Shown here piece by piece: positions 34,129 to 43,968 of a stretch of 64,000 bases of DNA (the first letter of the stretch is position 1; each line of letters starts with the position of its first letter). This DNA is from Candidatus Proruminimicrobium quisquiliarum (lineage in GTDB: Bacteria; Elusimicrobiota; Endomicrobiia; Endomicrobiales; Endomicrobiaceae). The DNA lies in assembly GCA_018433245.1 (NCBI GenBank), contig JAHDRN010000023.1, positions 1 to 64,000 on the forward strand, read 5' to 3'. Under the pieces are notes generated by a model. It was given only the letters and a program-made list of their open reading frames with translations, was not told the DNA's origin and searched no databases. Position numbers and translations under genes: made by a program.

Positions 34129-36846
34129 ATGACAGAGAAAAAAAGTTGGCATAACATTGAATATGATGAAATTATAAAGGATTTCGGGAGCAATGCTGAA
34201 TTAGGGCTTCATCCGGATGAAATCCATGTTTTTCAGGCTAAGTACGGCAAAAATATACTGACGCCCAAAAAAACAGACGGGCCGGTCAAAAGATTTCTAT
34301 TGCAATTTAACCAGCCTTTACTATATATACTTATAATTGCGGGATTTGTTACTTTATTTCTGAAAGAATTTGCGGATTCTTCGGTTATTTTCGGAGTTGT
34401 TATAATAAATGCGATAGTGGGATTTATACAGGAAGCTAAAGCTTTAAAGTCTTTAGAAGCTCTTGCAAAGTCAATGACTACCCAGGCGGTAGTTATCAGA
34501 GACGGAAAAAAAATGCATATTGATTCTTCTCAGGTTGTGCCGGGAGATATTGTATTTTTTATTTCGGGAGATAAAGTTGCCGCCGACGTCAGGCTCATAA
34601 CTTCTCGTGATTTGCAGGTAAACGAATCAGCTTTAACGGGTGAATCAACACCGGTTGAAAAAAAAGTTGAAGTGCTTCCGGAATCTACTGTGCTTGCCGA
34701 CAGGAAAAATATGCTGTATGCTTCAACGCTTATAACTTACGGAAGCGCAAAAGGAATAGTTGTTGCAACAGGCGATAATACTGAAGTAGGTAAAATATCA
34801 CAGTTGATTTCAAAGGCAGACTCTTTGGATACTCCCCTTACAGTAAAGATATCAAAATTCAGCATATTTTTGTTGTGGTTAATTTTGATCGCTGCGGCAA
34901 TTGCATTTGCTGTTGGTGTATTTAACGGACAACCTGCAAAATTAATGTTTTTGGCCGCAATCAGTTTGGCAGTTGCCGCAATTCCGGAAGGATTGCCGGC
35001 TGCGATGACAATAACTCTTGCAATAGGCGTTTCCAGAATGGTGAAAAGAAAAGCAATAATAAGAAAACTGCCTGCGGTTGAAACTCTCGGAAGCACTACG
35101 GTTATTTGTTCAGATAAAACCGGGACATTAACCGAAAACCAGATGACGGTTATGGAAATTTTTGCAGGCGGCAAAAAATTCAACGTATTCGGCAGCGGGT
35201 ATAATACCGACGGAGAAATTCAATATATGAATAAAACAGTCAATATTGATTTTTCCAAGGCGTTCAGATCGTGCATTAAGATTGGATATTCATGTAATGA
35301 CTCAAAATTATTGTATACCGATGGAAGATATACTGTACAGGGCGATCCTACCGAAGGCGCTTTGATAGTAGTAGCGTTAAAAGCTGATCTTGACGAAAAT
35401 TTGGTTCTCAAGCAAAGGCCGCGGCTTGATACAATTCCTTTTGAATCGGAATACCAATATATGGCAACATTGCATAAAACGGAGAAACTGCCGATAATAG
35501 CAGTTAAAGGCGCGGTTGAAAAAATCACATCAATGTGTTCAAGTATGATTGATGAGAACGATAATATCGTAACTTTTGACAAACAATCGGTCATATCCGT
35601 TGCTGAAGAAATGGCGTCAAGAGGATTAAGAGTTTTGGCTTTTGCTTTTAAGGGATATGAACAGAATTCTACCCAGATTCACCATTCGGACGTTGAAGAC
35701 GGTTTAATTTTTGTTGGACTTCAGGCAATGATAGATCCGCCCAGATCGGAAGTTATAGACGCCGTAAGAAAATGCCATAGCGCCGGAATAAAAATAAAAA
35801 TGATAACCGGAGATCACGCTCTTACCGCTTCAGCCATTGCAAGAACTATAGGTATAGTAAAAGGCGAAAATCCCAATTACAAAGCAATAGCCGGTAAAGA
35901 ACTTGAAAATTATAATGACGAGCAGTTAAAAGATATTGTTGAAAATTTTTCGGTTTTCGCAAGAGTAACGCCTGAACAAAAATTAAGGCTTGTCAAAGCC
36001 CTTCAGGCAAGAGGAAATATTTGTGCAATGACAGGCGACGGAGTAAACGACGCTCCGGCTCTGAAACAGGCAAATATAGGTATTGCCATGGGTATTACAG
36101 GCACGGAAGTTGCAAAAGAATCGGCAGATATGGTTTTAACCGACGATAATTTTGCTTCAATAGTTGCCGCCGTTGAAGAAGGAAGAGGTGTTTTTGATAA
36201 TATTAAAAAATTTATTTTATGGACGTTGCCGACAAATGTTGCTCAGGGGCTTGTAATGATGGTAGCTATATTTTTGAACAGGGAAATTTTGCCTATTTTA
36301 CCTGCACAGATTCTTTGGATAAATATGTCAACAGCCATTTTATTGGGATTAATGCTTGCATTTGAACCTAAAGAAACCGGCATAATGGAAAGACAACCTA
36401 TAGATCCGAAAATGACGATTATAGATAATCTCCTTATTTACAGAAACATAATGTTCGGCACTATTATGGCAGTTGCCGTTTTGTTCTTGTTTGATTATGA
36501 AATTGCGCTGGGGGCTTCACTGGAAGAGGCAAGAGGAGTAGCGGTATCAATATTTATAGTTTCTCAAAGTTTCTATCTTCTAAATTGCAGATCTTCATGC
36601 CATTCATTATGTAAGCTTGGCATATTTTCCAATCCGTTTATATGGCTTGGTATCACTTTAATGTTTCTTTCACAGTTAATATTTTTGTATGTGTCACCGG
36701 TAAACAAATTTTTTAAAGTTGCCGGAATGACTTCCGATTCGTTCATAAGACTTCTTATATTGGGACTGTTTATTTATTTTATAGTAGAAATCGAAAAATT
36801 TATTAGAAAAAAAATTAACAAAGAAAGTGCGGGCAAATGTTATTAG
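34129..36846 (+). CDS. P2-type cation-transporting ATPase
   Basis: P-type ATPase of 905 aa with an N-terminal cation-ATPase domain. The actuator motif is ALTGESTPVEK, the membrane motif is IPEGLPAAMT, the phosphorylation site is SDKTGTLTENQ, and the hinge is TGDGVNDAPALKQ. Ten membrane helices are expected. The PEGLP motif and overall layout fit P2A/P2-type pumps for calcium or related cations (PacL-like). Its stop overlaps the start of the DUF1646 transporter, so the two probably act in the same ion-homeostasis unit. Confidence 0.92.
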   Translation: MTEKKSWHNIEYDEIIKDFGSNAELGLHPDEIHVFQAKYGKNILTPKKTDGPVKRFLLQFNQPLLYILIIAGFVTLFLKEFADSSVIFGVVIINAIVGFIQEAKALKSLEALAKSMTTQAVVIRDGKKMHIDSSQVVPGDIVFFISGDKVAADVRLITSRDLQVNESALTGESTPVEKKVEVLPESTVLADRKNMLYASTLITYGSAKGIVVATGDNTEVGKISQLISKADSLDTPLTVKISKFSIFLLWLILIAAAIAFAVGVFNGQPAKLMFLAAISLAVAAIPEGLPAAMTITLAIGVSRMVKRKAIIRKLPAVETLGSTTVICSDKTGTLTENQMTVMEIFAGGKKFNVFGSGYNTDGEIQYMNKTVNIDFSKAFRSCIKIGYSCNDSKLLYTDGRYTVQGDPTEGALIVVALKADLDENLVLKQRPRLDTIPFESEYQYMATLHKTEKLPIIAVKGAVEKITSMCSSMIDENDNIVTFDKQSVISVAEEMASRGLRVLAFAFKGYEQNSTQIHHSDVEDGLIFVGLQAMIDPPRSEVIDAVRKCHSAGIKIKMITGDHALTASAIARTIGIVKGENPNYKAIAGKELENYNDEQLKDIVENFSVFARVTPEQKLRLVKALQARGNICAMTGDGVNDAPALKQANIGIAMGITGTEVAKESADMVLTDDNFASIVAAVEEGRGVFDNIKKFILWTLPTNVAQGLVMMVAIFLNREILPILPAQILWINMSTAILLGLMLAFEPKETGIMERQPIDPKMTIIDNLLIYRNIMFGTIMAVAVLFLFDYEIALGASLEEARGVAVSIFIVSQSFYLLNCRSSCHSLCKLGIFSNPFIWLGITLMFLSQLIFLYVSPVNKFFKVAGMTSDSFIRLLILGLFIYFIVEIEKFIRKKINKESAGKCY

Positions 36847-37877
36847 ATTTTTTATTGGCTTTCATCGTTGTTATTGTTATTGTGATGCCTCTTATAAATA
36901 AATATGTTGAAGAAAATCTTGAAATATTTATCTTAATAACAGGTCTTTTAGCGGCCACAATTTCAAATATATGGGATTGGAATCTTGTTAAAATAACTTT
37001 GGAACATCCTATAATGATTTCCCTTACGGTTTTGATTATGGGGATATTATTTAAAATTTTTAACAGACAGATAATTATTTTTATAAACAAAGTTGTCAAA
37101 ACTATAGGAGTTCGCTGGACGCTTGCGCTGTCAACGTTTATTTTAGGTTTAATTTCAAGCGTTATAACGGCAATAGTAGCTTCTTTAATTTTATCTGAAA
37201 TAGCATCCGTTATAAATTTAAAAAGACAGGAAAAAATAAAATTTATAGTTTATGCCTGTTTTGCTATAGGAATAGGCGCCGTTTTAACACCGGTCGGAGA
37301 ACCGCTTGGAACAATAATTATAAGCAAACTGTCAGGCGCTCCTCATAATGCGGACTTCTTTTTTATGATAGATTTGTTGTGGGTGTACATTTTGTCCGCA
37401 AATCTGTTTTTGTCGGTTCTTTCATATAAAATCATTAAAAAAGAAAGTGTTTTTGAAGAACATATTATTAAAAATAAAGCAGACACAAAAAACAGGGAAA
37501 TACTTTACAGGTTTATAAAAGTTTATGCTTTTGTCGCAGGATTAATATTATTAGGCGACGGGTTAAAGCCTTTGGCATATAAAACAGTCGGGCATTTGGG
37601 CGGAATGGAGCTTTACTGGATAAATATTTTATCGGCAGTTTTAGATAATGCAACTTTGGCCGCCATAGAAATTGTGCCGGAAATGTCAGTTGTCACGTTA
37701 AAGTACCTGATAGTCAGTTTGATTATCAGCGGAGGAATGATGATTCCCGGCAATATTCCGAATATAATATGTGCGTCAAAATTAAAAATCACAAGCAAAG
37801 AGTGGATAAAAGTGGGATTTCCGCTTGGTATGATAATGCTTGTTTTCTATTTTTTGTTTATAAGATTTATTAATTAA
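36837..37877 (+). CDS. DUF1646 predicted cation transporter
   Basis: Polytopic membrane protein of 346 aa, about nine to ten helices, of the DUF1646 family of predicted cation transporters. Conserved-looking features are GAVLTPVGEPLGT (about 152-164) and LSAVLDNATLAAIE (about 262-275), the second resembling ion-translocating helix breaks of IT-superfamily carriers. The start overlaps the ATPase gene by 10 nt. thiM follows 26 nt downstream on the same strand. Confidence 0.82.
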   Translation: MLLDFLLAFIVVIVIVMPLINKYVEENLEIFILITGLLAATISNIWDWNLVKITLEHPIMISLTVLIMGILFKIFNRQIIIFINKVVKTIGVRWTLALSTFILGLISSVITAIVASLILSEIASVINLKRQEKIKFIVYACFAIGIGAVLTPVGEPLGTIIISKLSGAPHNADFFFMIDLLWVYILSANLFLSVLSYKIIKKESVFEEHIIKNKADTKNREILYRFIKVYAFVAGLILLGDGLKPLAYKTVGHLGGMELYWINILSAVLDNATLAAIEIVPEMSVVTLKYLIVSLIISGGMMIPGNIPNIICASKLKITSKEWIKVGFPLGMIMLVFYFLFIRFIN

Positions 37878-37903
37878 TTAATATATTTTAAGGAGTTTTG
37901 AGT

Positions 37904-38698
37904 ATGGAAAAAATTTTTGAAAGATTGGAAAAAGTAAGAAGAACGTCTCCTCTTGTGCACCACATTACCAATTATGTAACGGTGGAAAACTGCGCCGGAA
38001 TAACAAAGTTTTTCGGCGGATCTCCGGTTATGTCCGACGCCAAAGAAGAAGTCGCCGATATGGTTCAACTTGCCGGTTCGCTTGTTTTAAACATCGGCAC
38101 TTTGAATCAGACTCAGATAGAATCAATGAAAATCGCCGGTCAGACGGCCAATAAAAAAGGAATTCCGGTTATACTTGACGTTTGCGGCGCCGGGGCTACA
38201 ACATACAGAAACCAGGCGTGCAAAGAATTATTATCGTCATTTAAAGTTTCTGTCGTTAAAGGTAATGTTTCAGAAATAGCGGCAGTAGCGGGATTGAACG
38301 TACAGACAAAAGGCGTTGATTCCGGAGACGTAAACGCCGATAAATATGAACTTGCAAAAAAATTGGCCGGTTCATTAAAAGCTGTTATAGTAATTACGGG
38401 AGCCGAAGATGTTGTTTCCGACGGTAAAGACACATACTCAATTAAAAACGGAGTCCCCATAATGGGTAAAATCGTCGGGACAGGATGTATGGCCGCTTCC
38501 GTTATAGGAGTATTTTGCGCTGTAGAAAAAAATTATGCCATTGCCTGCGCTTCGGCGCTAGTTTGTTATGAAATAGCCGCGGAAAACGCCGATAAAACAT
38601 CCGACGGTCCCGGAACATTCGTCGGCAATTTTTTTGACAAAATACTGATGTTAAGCGAAATTTCAGTAAATAAAATGAAACAAATTTCAAAAATATAG
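37904..38698 (+). CDS. thiM: Hydroxyethylthiazole kinase
   Basis: Phosphorylates the thiazole alcohol of thiamine, 264 aa. ATG 37904 is preferred over TTG 37898 because of aaggag at 37890-37895. Family landmarks are PLVHHITNYV, GGSPVMSDA, PVILDVCGAGAT, the VVKGN motif and the anion-hole KIVGTGCMAAS with catalytic Cys. There is no TPP riboswitch in the 26-nt gap upstream, so expression depends on the ion-transport genes' promoter. It serves salvage together with thiE and thiC at 60-62 kb. Confidence 0.93.
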   Translation: MEKIFERLEKVRRTSPLVHHITNYVTVENCAGITKFFGGSPVMSDAKEEVADMVQLAGSLVLNIGTLNQTQIESMKIAGQTANKKGIPVILDVCGAGATTYRNQACKELLSSFKVSVVKGNVSEIAAVAGLNVQTKGVDSGDVNADKYELAKKLAGSLKAVIVITGAEDVVSDGKDTYSIKNGVPIMGKIVGTGCMAASVIGVFCAVEKNYAIACASALVCYEIAAENADKTSDGPGTFVGNFFDKILMLSEISVNKMKQISKI

Positions 38699-38719
38699 TG
38701 AAAATTCCAGAGGGTTTTA

Positions 38720-39817
38720 ATGCCGGAACATTTTTTTAAATACGAATTTGTTTATATTTTTTTGTTTTGCAGTTTTATATTTTTAATCTGTTCGGCATTT
38801 ATAAAAAATAAAAAGATTAAGTTGTTATTTAGTTTATTTTTTTCGGTATTTTTTGGGTTAGGATTGTTTGAATTTGTATTAAATGACGCTCAATTTGTTG
38901 CAAAACTCAATAAACCACAAAAATTTGATAACAGAAAAAAAATATTGCAAGATAATATTGTTAATGTAACAAGACAGGTATATTCAAAAGATAAATATAA
39001 TAAATATACATTTAGAAATTATCCTGATCGGTTTAAAAAATTAAATGTAAATAAAGAAAATAACAGAATTATATATGATGTATGCTATTCTTTACTGCCA
39101 AATAAATTCAGGTATACGAAATGCAACAAAAATTCTGATAATATTTATGTTTTTCTAGGATGTTCTTTTACTTTTGGAAGCGGATTAGAAGATAATGAAA
39201 CATTGCCATATTATTTTTCAAAATTAATGAATTTTGAAAATAATGTTTTAAACTGTGCATTGCCTTCAAAAGGAAGTGTCAGTGCACTTAATATTTTAAA
39301 CAATGATATTGTAGATAGATTTACAGGTAAAAAACATATTAAATATTTTATTTACAGCCTTATTCATGGACATCTAGATAGAAATTTCAATGTTTTAGAT
39401 TATGAAGCAAACGATAATTGGATTTGTAAAAATAATAAATGGCAGAGAATAAAACAACCTTTTGAAATAATTAAAATTGTTTTATCAAGAAGTTATATAT
39501 TTAGAAAAATATTTTTACCTAAAATAGAAAATTACAATAAAACTTTTTATGAAGACTATCTGTTTAATAATTTAAAAGAGATGGATATAATTGTGCGAGA
39601 AAAATATAATTCAAAGCTGATAATAATTGTTTGGCCTGATATTTTACAAAGCAAACGCTTTTATGATAAGCTGAAAAGAACAAATTTTGATATGATAATG
39701 CTGCCAAGTTATATTATGGATGGAAAATATAGAATAATTAATGACAGACATCCTAATTCATTAGCGAATGAAATAATAGCTAATCTTTTAAAAAAGCATA
39801 CAGATAATATAATATGA
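38720..39817 (+). CDS. SGNH hydrolase-like membrane protein
   Basis: Protein of 365 aa. Two hydrophobic segments lie at the N-terminus (about 9-25 and 34-54). A GDSL-like block follows, VFLGCSFTFGSGLEDNETLP, in which Ser is the likely nucleophile, then the Gly block (CALPSKGS) and a C-terminal DRHPNSLANEIIA giving a DxxH pair. It is a different SGNH subgroup from the 31-34 kb pair, without TPR-like insert. AT-rich codon usage suggests later acquisition. The substrate is unknown. Confidence 0.7.
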   Translation: MPEHFFKYEFVYIFLFCSFIFLICSAFIKNKKIKLLFSLFFSVFFGLGLFEFVLNDAQFVAKLNKPQKFDNRKKILQDNIVNVTRQVYSKDKYNKYTFRNYPDRFKKLNVNKENNRIIYDVCYSLLPNKFRYTKCNKNSDNIYVFLGCSFTFGSGLEDNETLPYYFSKLMNFENNVLNCALPSKGSVSALNILNNDIVDRFTGKKHIKYFIYSLIHGHLDRNFNVLDYEANDNWICKNNKWQRIKQPFEIIKIVLSRSYIFRKIFLPKIENYNKTFYEDYLFNNLKEMDIIVREKYNSKLIIIVWPDILQSKRFYDKLKRTNFDMIMLPSYIMDGKYRIINDRHPNSLANEIIANLLKKHTDNII

Positions 39818-39883
39818 TTTGGTACTAGTAATTATACCGGATATTTTTTTCGTTAAAATATTATTTTATATATAAAAATTAAT

Positions 39884-40801
39884 TTGGAAAATGAAATGAA
39901 TAATCAACTGACGGAAAAAATCAAAGAATTAAAAAAACAAAGAAACGCGCTGATACTGGTTCACAATTACCAGCGGCAGGAAGTTCAGGATATTGCCGAT
40001 TTTAAGGGAGATTCTTTGGAGCTCAGCAGAAAAGCCGCGGCAACCGACGCTGATGTGATAGTATTTTGCGGAGTTCATTTTATGGCCGAAACCGCAAGCA
40101 TTTTAAGCCCTCAAAAAAAAGTGCTTCTGCCGGATTTGGAATCGGGATGTCCGATGGCCGATATGATTACAAGAGAGCAGTTGATTCAATTTAAGAAAAA
40201 AAATCCGGGCGCAACGGTCGTAACATATATAAATTCAACGGCCGAAGTGAAAGCCGAAACCGATATATGCTGCACTTCTTCAAACGCGGTCAAAGTCGTT
40301 AAAAGTATTCATAATGATAAAATAATATTTTGTCCGGACAGAAATTTAGGTTCTTATGTGCAGAAAGTTTTAAATAAAAAACTTATTTTATGGCAGGGTT
40401 TTTGTCCGACGCATATGAGAATGCTGCCTGAATATGTTATTGAAAAAAAACGAAAATATCCCAAAGCCGTAGTTTTAGTTCATCCGGAATGCCAGCCGGA
40501 AACAGTCGCGCTTGCCGACGAAGTTTTATCTACCACGGGCATTATGAATTACGTTAAATCAAGCGGCGCCGATGAATTTATTATAGGCACGGAAAATGAA
40601 ATAACGTTTGTTCTCAGAAGAATGTATCCGGATAAAATATTTCATACGGTTTCCGATATTGCCTTATGCCCCAATATGAAAAAAAATACGCTTGAAAAAG
40701 TTTTATGGACTCTGCAGGATATGAAAAATGAGATCAGAGTGCCGGAAAATATAAGAGAAAAAGCGTACAAACCGATTAAAAGAATGCTTGACATTTTTTA
40801 A
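39884..40801 (+). CDS. nadA: Quinolinate synthase A
   Basis: [4Fe-4S] enzyme that condenses iminoaspartate with dihydroxyacetone phosphate to quinolinate for NAD synthesis. Length is 305 aa from TTG 39884 or 301 aa from ATG 39896; neither has a strong ribosome-binding site. Motifs are LVHNYQ, FMAETASIL, PDLESGCPMADM, WQGFCPTHMR and VHPECQPE, which include the three cluster Cys. nadB and nadC are not in the window. Confidence 0.93.
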   Translation: MENEMNNQLTEKIKELKKQRNALILVHNYQRQEVQDIADFKGDSLELSRKAAATDADVIVFCGVHFMAETASILSPQKKVLLPDLESGCPMADMITREQLIQFKKKNPGATVVTYINSTAEVKAETDICCTSSNAVKVVKSIHNDKIIFCPDRNLGSYVQKVLNKKLILWQGFCPTHMRMLPEYVIEKKRKYPKAVVLVHPECQPETVALADEVLSTTGIMNYVKSSGADEFIIGTENEITFVLRRMYPDKIFHTVSDIALCPNMKKNTLEKVLWTLQDMKNEIRVPENIREKAYKPIKRMLDIF

Positions 40802-40834
40802 GTACGCGCAATTGCGCTTAAAGAGGATATAAAA

Positions 40835-41545
40835 ATGAACGAATCTTTGGGAAATTTTCCGATAATCGCCAGTTTTTTTGCCGGTCTGTTTACTTTTATC
40901 AGTCCTTGCGTACTGCCGCTTATACCTGCATATATTACGTTTATAACCGGAATAGCGCTTGAACGGTTAAATGATTCAAAAAATATGAAACAAATTTTAA
41001 TCAGCTCTTTAATTTTTGTTTCCGGCTTTTCAATCGTTTTTGTTTTGCTCGGACTTACCGCCACGTTTATAGGATCTTTTCTGTTGACGAATTTAAATAT
41101 TCTTAAATATATAGGCGGTTCGATAATAATAATTTTCGGACTTCATCTTTGCGGCGCATTTAAAATACCTTTTTTATATAAGCAGGTATCCTTAAAGGTC
41201 GCAGATAAAAGAATAGGATATATTACCAGTTTCTTTGTTGGCTGCGCGTTTGCTTTTGCGTGGACTCCGTGCGTAGGCCCTATTTTATCTTCAATACTTA
41301 TTCTTGCTTCAACACAGGGACAGACAAAAGACGGGGCGATACTGCTGAGTTTTTATTCGCTGGGACTTGCGATTCCGTTTATACTTACGGCGCTTTTTAT
41401 AAATAAATTTCTTGTATTTTTCAATAAAATAAAAAAATATTACCGCTATATAGAAATATTCTGCGGCGTTCTTCTTATATTTATAGGGATAATGATAATG
41501 GCCGGTTCCTTTAATAAGATAAGCTTATTATTTTCCGGAAGTTAA
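40835..41545 (+). CDS. ccdA: Cytochrome c biogenesis protein CcdA
   Basis: Six-helix membrane electron carrier of 236 aa that passes reducing power across the membrane to thiol proteins. The two redox Cys are in SPCVLPL (helix 1) and WTPCVGP (helix 4), both with the typical Pro. The tail converges with the anti-sigma gene, overlapping by 4 nt. No cytochrome c genes are nearby, so it may serve periplasmic disulfide reduction. Confidence 0.9.
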   Translation: MNESLGNFPIIASFFAGLFTFISPCVLPLIPAYITFITGIALERLNDSKNMKQILISSLIFVSGFSIVFVLLGLTATFIGSFLLTNLNILKYIGGSIIIIFGLHLCGAFKIPFLYKQVSLKVADKRIGYITSFFVGCAFAFAWTPCVGPILSSILILASTQGQTKDGAILLSFYSLGLAIPFILTALFINKFLVFFNKIKKYYRYIEIFCGVLLIFIGIMIMAGSFNKISLLFSGS

Positions 41546-41991
41546 ACATTTAAAATAAACGATTCAATTGAATTTGTTGAAGATGATTCGTAAGCTGTTT
41601 CCTGCCCGATATCATAATACCAGCTAAAGTCGTAAGCGATATGATTTTTCTTAATTTTTACAACCGTAAATAAGGCAGCCGAAGAAATAACTATAAATAA
41701 AAAACCTGCAGCCGCCGTGATAATTCTCTTTTTAAAATTCGGATATATAATGCGGGCCGGAGCTGATTTATCCGAATTTTTAATTTTCGCCATTACTTTA
41801 TTTTCAAAATCCGGACTTACAGTAATATTATTGCCTGAGGCCAGAAGCGATTTAAGGTCAAGAAAATCTTTGTATGTCTGCCTGCATCCGGGACATTCTT
41901 CAAAATGTTCCAGTAATTCCGCGATTTCCGCGTCGTTTAAACGATTGTCGGCATGTAATGATATTAAAAATTCCATTTCACCGCATTTCAT
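41542..41991 (-). CDS. Anti-sigma factor, zinc-finger type
   Basis: Protein of 149 aa. The N-terminal ZAS domain has the HxxxCxxC motif in HFEECPGC (about 29-36), and one membrane helix lies at about residues 88-110. A short outer tail follows. It is expected to hold the upstream-encoded ECF sigma factor inactive at the membrane. Its start overlaps the sigma stop (ATGA at 41988-41991), the usual coupled arrangement. Confidence 0.87.
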   Translation of the reverse strand: MKCGEMEFLISLHADNRLNDAEIAELLEHFEECPGCRQTYKDFLDLKSLLASGNNITVSPDFENKVMAKIKNSDKSAPARIIYPNFKKRIITAAAGFLFIVISSAALFTVVKIKKNHIAYDFSWYYDIGQETAYESSSTNSIESFILNV

Positions 41992-42557
41992 AACAAATTT
42001 CCTTTTTTTATAACTTCTCTTAACTGCTGTCTTGCCCTAAAAAGCCAGACTTTTACTTTGTCAAGCGAAATATCCATCACTTCGGCGATTTCGTCATAAG
42101 ACAAATCTTCAATATCTTTCAGTATTAAAATCGTTCTGTAGTTTTCTTTTAAAGTTAATATCGCTTTTTGTATTAAATCCTGAGTTTCTTTTTTTACAAG
42201 ATTATCTTCTACGCCGTCTTTTAAATCCGGAAGAATGTCAACAAGCTCAATATCTTCATCGTCTCCTACTTTTTCATTGATTGAAATTGCGTTATTTTTT
42301 GTTTTTTTAGAAAAAGTGATACTTTCATTTATCGCTATTTTATAAAGCCATGTCGTAAAAGAAGAATCAAATCTGAATTTATTTAAAGAGCAAAATATCT
42401 TAACAAAAACATTCTGGGCGATATCTTCATAATCACAGTTGGCTCCGCAGAAAGAATATATAATAGAAACGAGCCTGCCTTTATGCTTTGTTACCAAAAG
42501 TTTAAATAAATGTTCCTGACCCGCAAGTATCTTTTCTATGATTTCTCTGTCGTTCAT
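41988..42557 (-). CDS. ECF-type RNA polymerase sigma factor
   Basis: Group 4 sigma-70 factor of 189 aa. Region 2 (about 20-90) has DYEDIAQNVFVKIF and FTTWLYKIAINE. Region 4 (about 125-185) has YRTILILKDIEDLSYDEIAE and VKVWLFRARQQLRE. It is paired with the zinc-finger anti-sigma factor downstream. The regulon and signal are unknown. Confidence 0.93.
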   Translation of the reverse strand: MNDREIIEKILAGQEHLFKLLVTKHKGRLVSIIYSFCGANCDYEDIAQNVFVKIFCSLNKFRFDSSFTTWLYKIAINESITFSKKTKNNAISINEKVGDDEDIELVDILPDLKDGVEDNLVKKETQDLIQKAILTLKENYRTILILKDIEDLSYDEIAEVMDISLDKVKVWLFRARQQLREVIKKGNLL

Positions 42558-42632
42558 TTAGTATACCTGTTAGACTGAATATTTTAAAAAAAGTTACGCT
42601 GAGAGTTATTCCGGCATTAATATAACGAATTA

Positions 42633-43895
42633 TTATTTTTTCTTTTTAGTCGTTGAACTTGATTTAACCGTATATTTTTTTGTTGCGGTGTGCGTTGATT
42701 TTTTTACGGCTGAGGTTTGTTTTTTATTTTGCGTGACGGCTCTTTTTTTCATAGCATGGTCAACATTTTCTTTTTTCAGATAATTATCAATAATTTCTTT
42801 TGAACTCTTTTTATAAGTATTTGACTCTGATTTCGCTTTAAGGCCGTTCTTCGTGTATTTACAGGCGGCGTTCCAGAGCATCCATGTTTCCACTCCGGAG
42901 TCAAAACATGCCTGAATCTGTTCTTGTATCTGTTTGGGGCCGTATTTTACGCCTTTCATCGAAAAATCCTGCAGCCACGGTCTTAATTTTTCAACCGGCA
43001 GTCTTTTTTTTGCTCCCTGAAGCGCTATATAGACTGTTCTGTAAGGTTCTTTATTCGGATCGGGGATTCCGTATTCTCCTTTATTATAATGAGACGGATA
43101 TATCATCGGGCTTACATAATCTACATGTTCAGTCATTTCAACGATTTTTTGGCCGATTCCCATATCTGTTGTTTCAGTTGTTGTTAATCCGAAAACATCT
43201 ATTGATGTTTTGATTCCTTTTGGAGCAAGTCTTTCTTTTGCCTGTTTTAAAAAATCAATTATTTCCAGATAAGCCGTTTCCGTCGAACGCGGAACCTGAT
43301 ATCTGCACATTTTTGTATTGCCGTCTGAAGGAAAACGAATATAATCAAACTGGATTTCGTCAAATCCTATATCGGCTGTTTTTTCAGCTATGTCCAAAAT
43401 ATAATCCTTGGCTTTTTGGTTGTAAGGGTCAAGCCATGTTATTTCCTTGCGGTCTTGCCATAATCCGCCTTCCGGAGTTTTTACCGCTAAATCGGGACGT
43501 TTGCGCGGCATTGTGTTGTCTCTGAAAACGACGATACGGGCTATTGTATAAATATTTTTTTCTTTCAAATGTTTAATATATTCTTCAGGATTGGGAAGCG
43601 ATTTTGAAAAAGCCAAATCGCCCGAAATTCCCTTTATTCCTATTGCTCCGTCAATTTCTTTAACGTCTATGACAACCGCGTTTAATTCCGTATCTTGCAG
43701 AAGAGCATCAAAATACGCTCTTCTATTTTGTGAACCTACAACAAAAGATGTTAAATGTATTCCTTTTGCGGTTACCGAAAGTTTTGGCTGAACAATATTT
43801 GCCTGCGGCTGTTGCGAATCCCCGTTTTCGGAAAAACACGGCTGGTATAAAAAAGCGGAAAAGACGATAAATGCAAAAAATATTGTTTTTTTCAT
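42633..43895 (-). CDS. DUF4015 putative glycoside hydrolase, exported
   Basis: Protein of 420 aa with a signal peptide (MKKTIFFAFIVFSAFLYQPCFS). It has a TIM-barrel-like DUF4015 domain from about 45 to 345, with GIHLTSFVVGS, AVVIDVKEIDG, IARIVVFRD, GFDEIQFDYIRFPSDG and YVSPMIYPSHY. The acidic residues in DEIQFDYIRFP are likely catalytic. The tail (about 370-420) is Lys/Ser/Thr-rich and may bind cell wall or nucleic acid. It lies 74 nt downstream of coaE on the same strand. The substrate is unknown. Confidence 0.85.
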   Translation of the reverse strand: MKKTIFFAFIVFSAFLYQPCFSENGDSQQPQANIVQPKLSVTAKGIHLTSFVVGSQNRRAYFDALLQDTELNAVVIDVKEIDGAIGIKGISGDLAFSKSLPNPEEYIKHLKEKNIYTIARIVVFRDNTMPRKRPDLAVKTPEGGLWQDRKEITWLDPYNQKAKDYILDIAEKTADIGFDEIQFDYIRFPSDGNTKMCRYQVPRSTETAYLEIIDFLKQAKERLAPKGIKTSIDVFGLTTTETTDMGIGQKIVEMTEHVDYVSPMIYPSHYNKGEYGIPDPNKEPYRTVYIALQGAKKRLPVEKLRPWLQDFSMKGVKYGPKQIQEQIQACFDSGVETWMLWNAACKYTKNGLKAKSESNTYKKSSKEIIDNYLKKENVDHAMKKRAVTQNKKQTSAVKKSTHTATKKYTVKSSSTTKKKK

Positions 43896-43968
43896 AATGC
43901 GTTAATTGTAAATTAAATCATGGTTTTTGTCAATAAAATTAATCAATACAATTGGTTTATATGTTGTA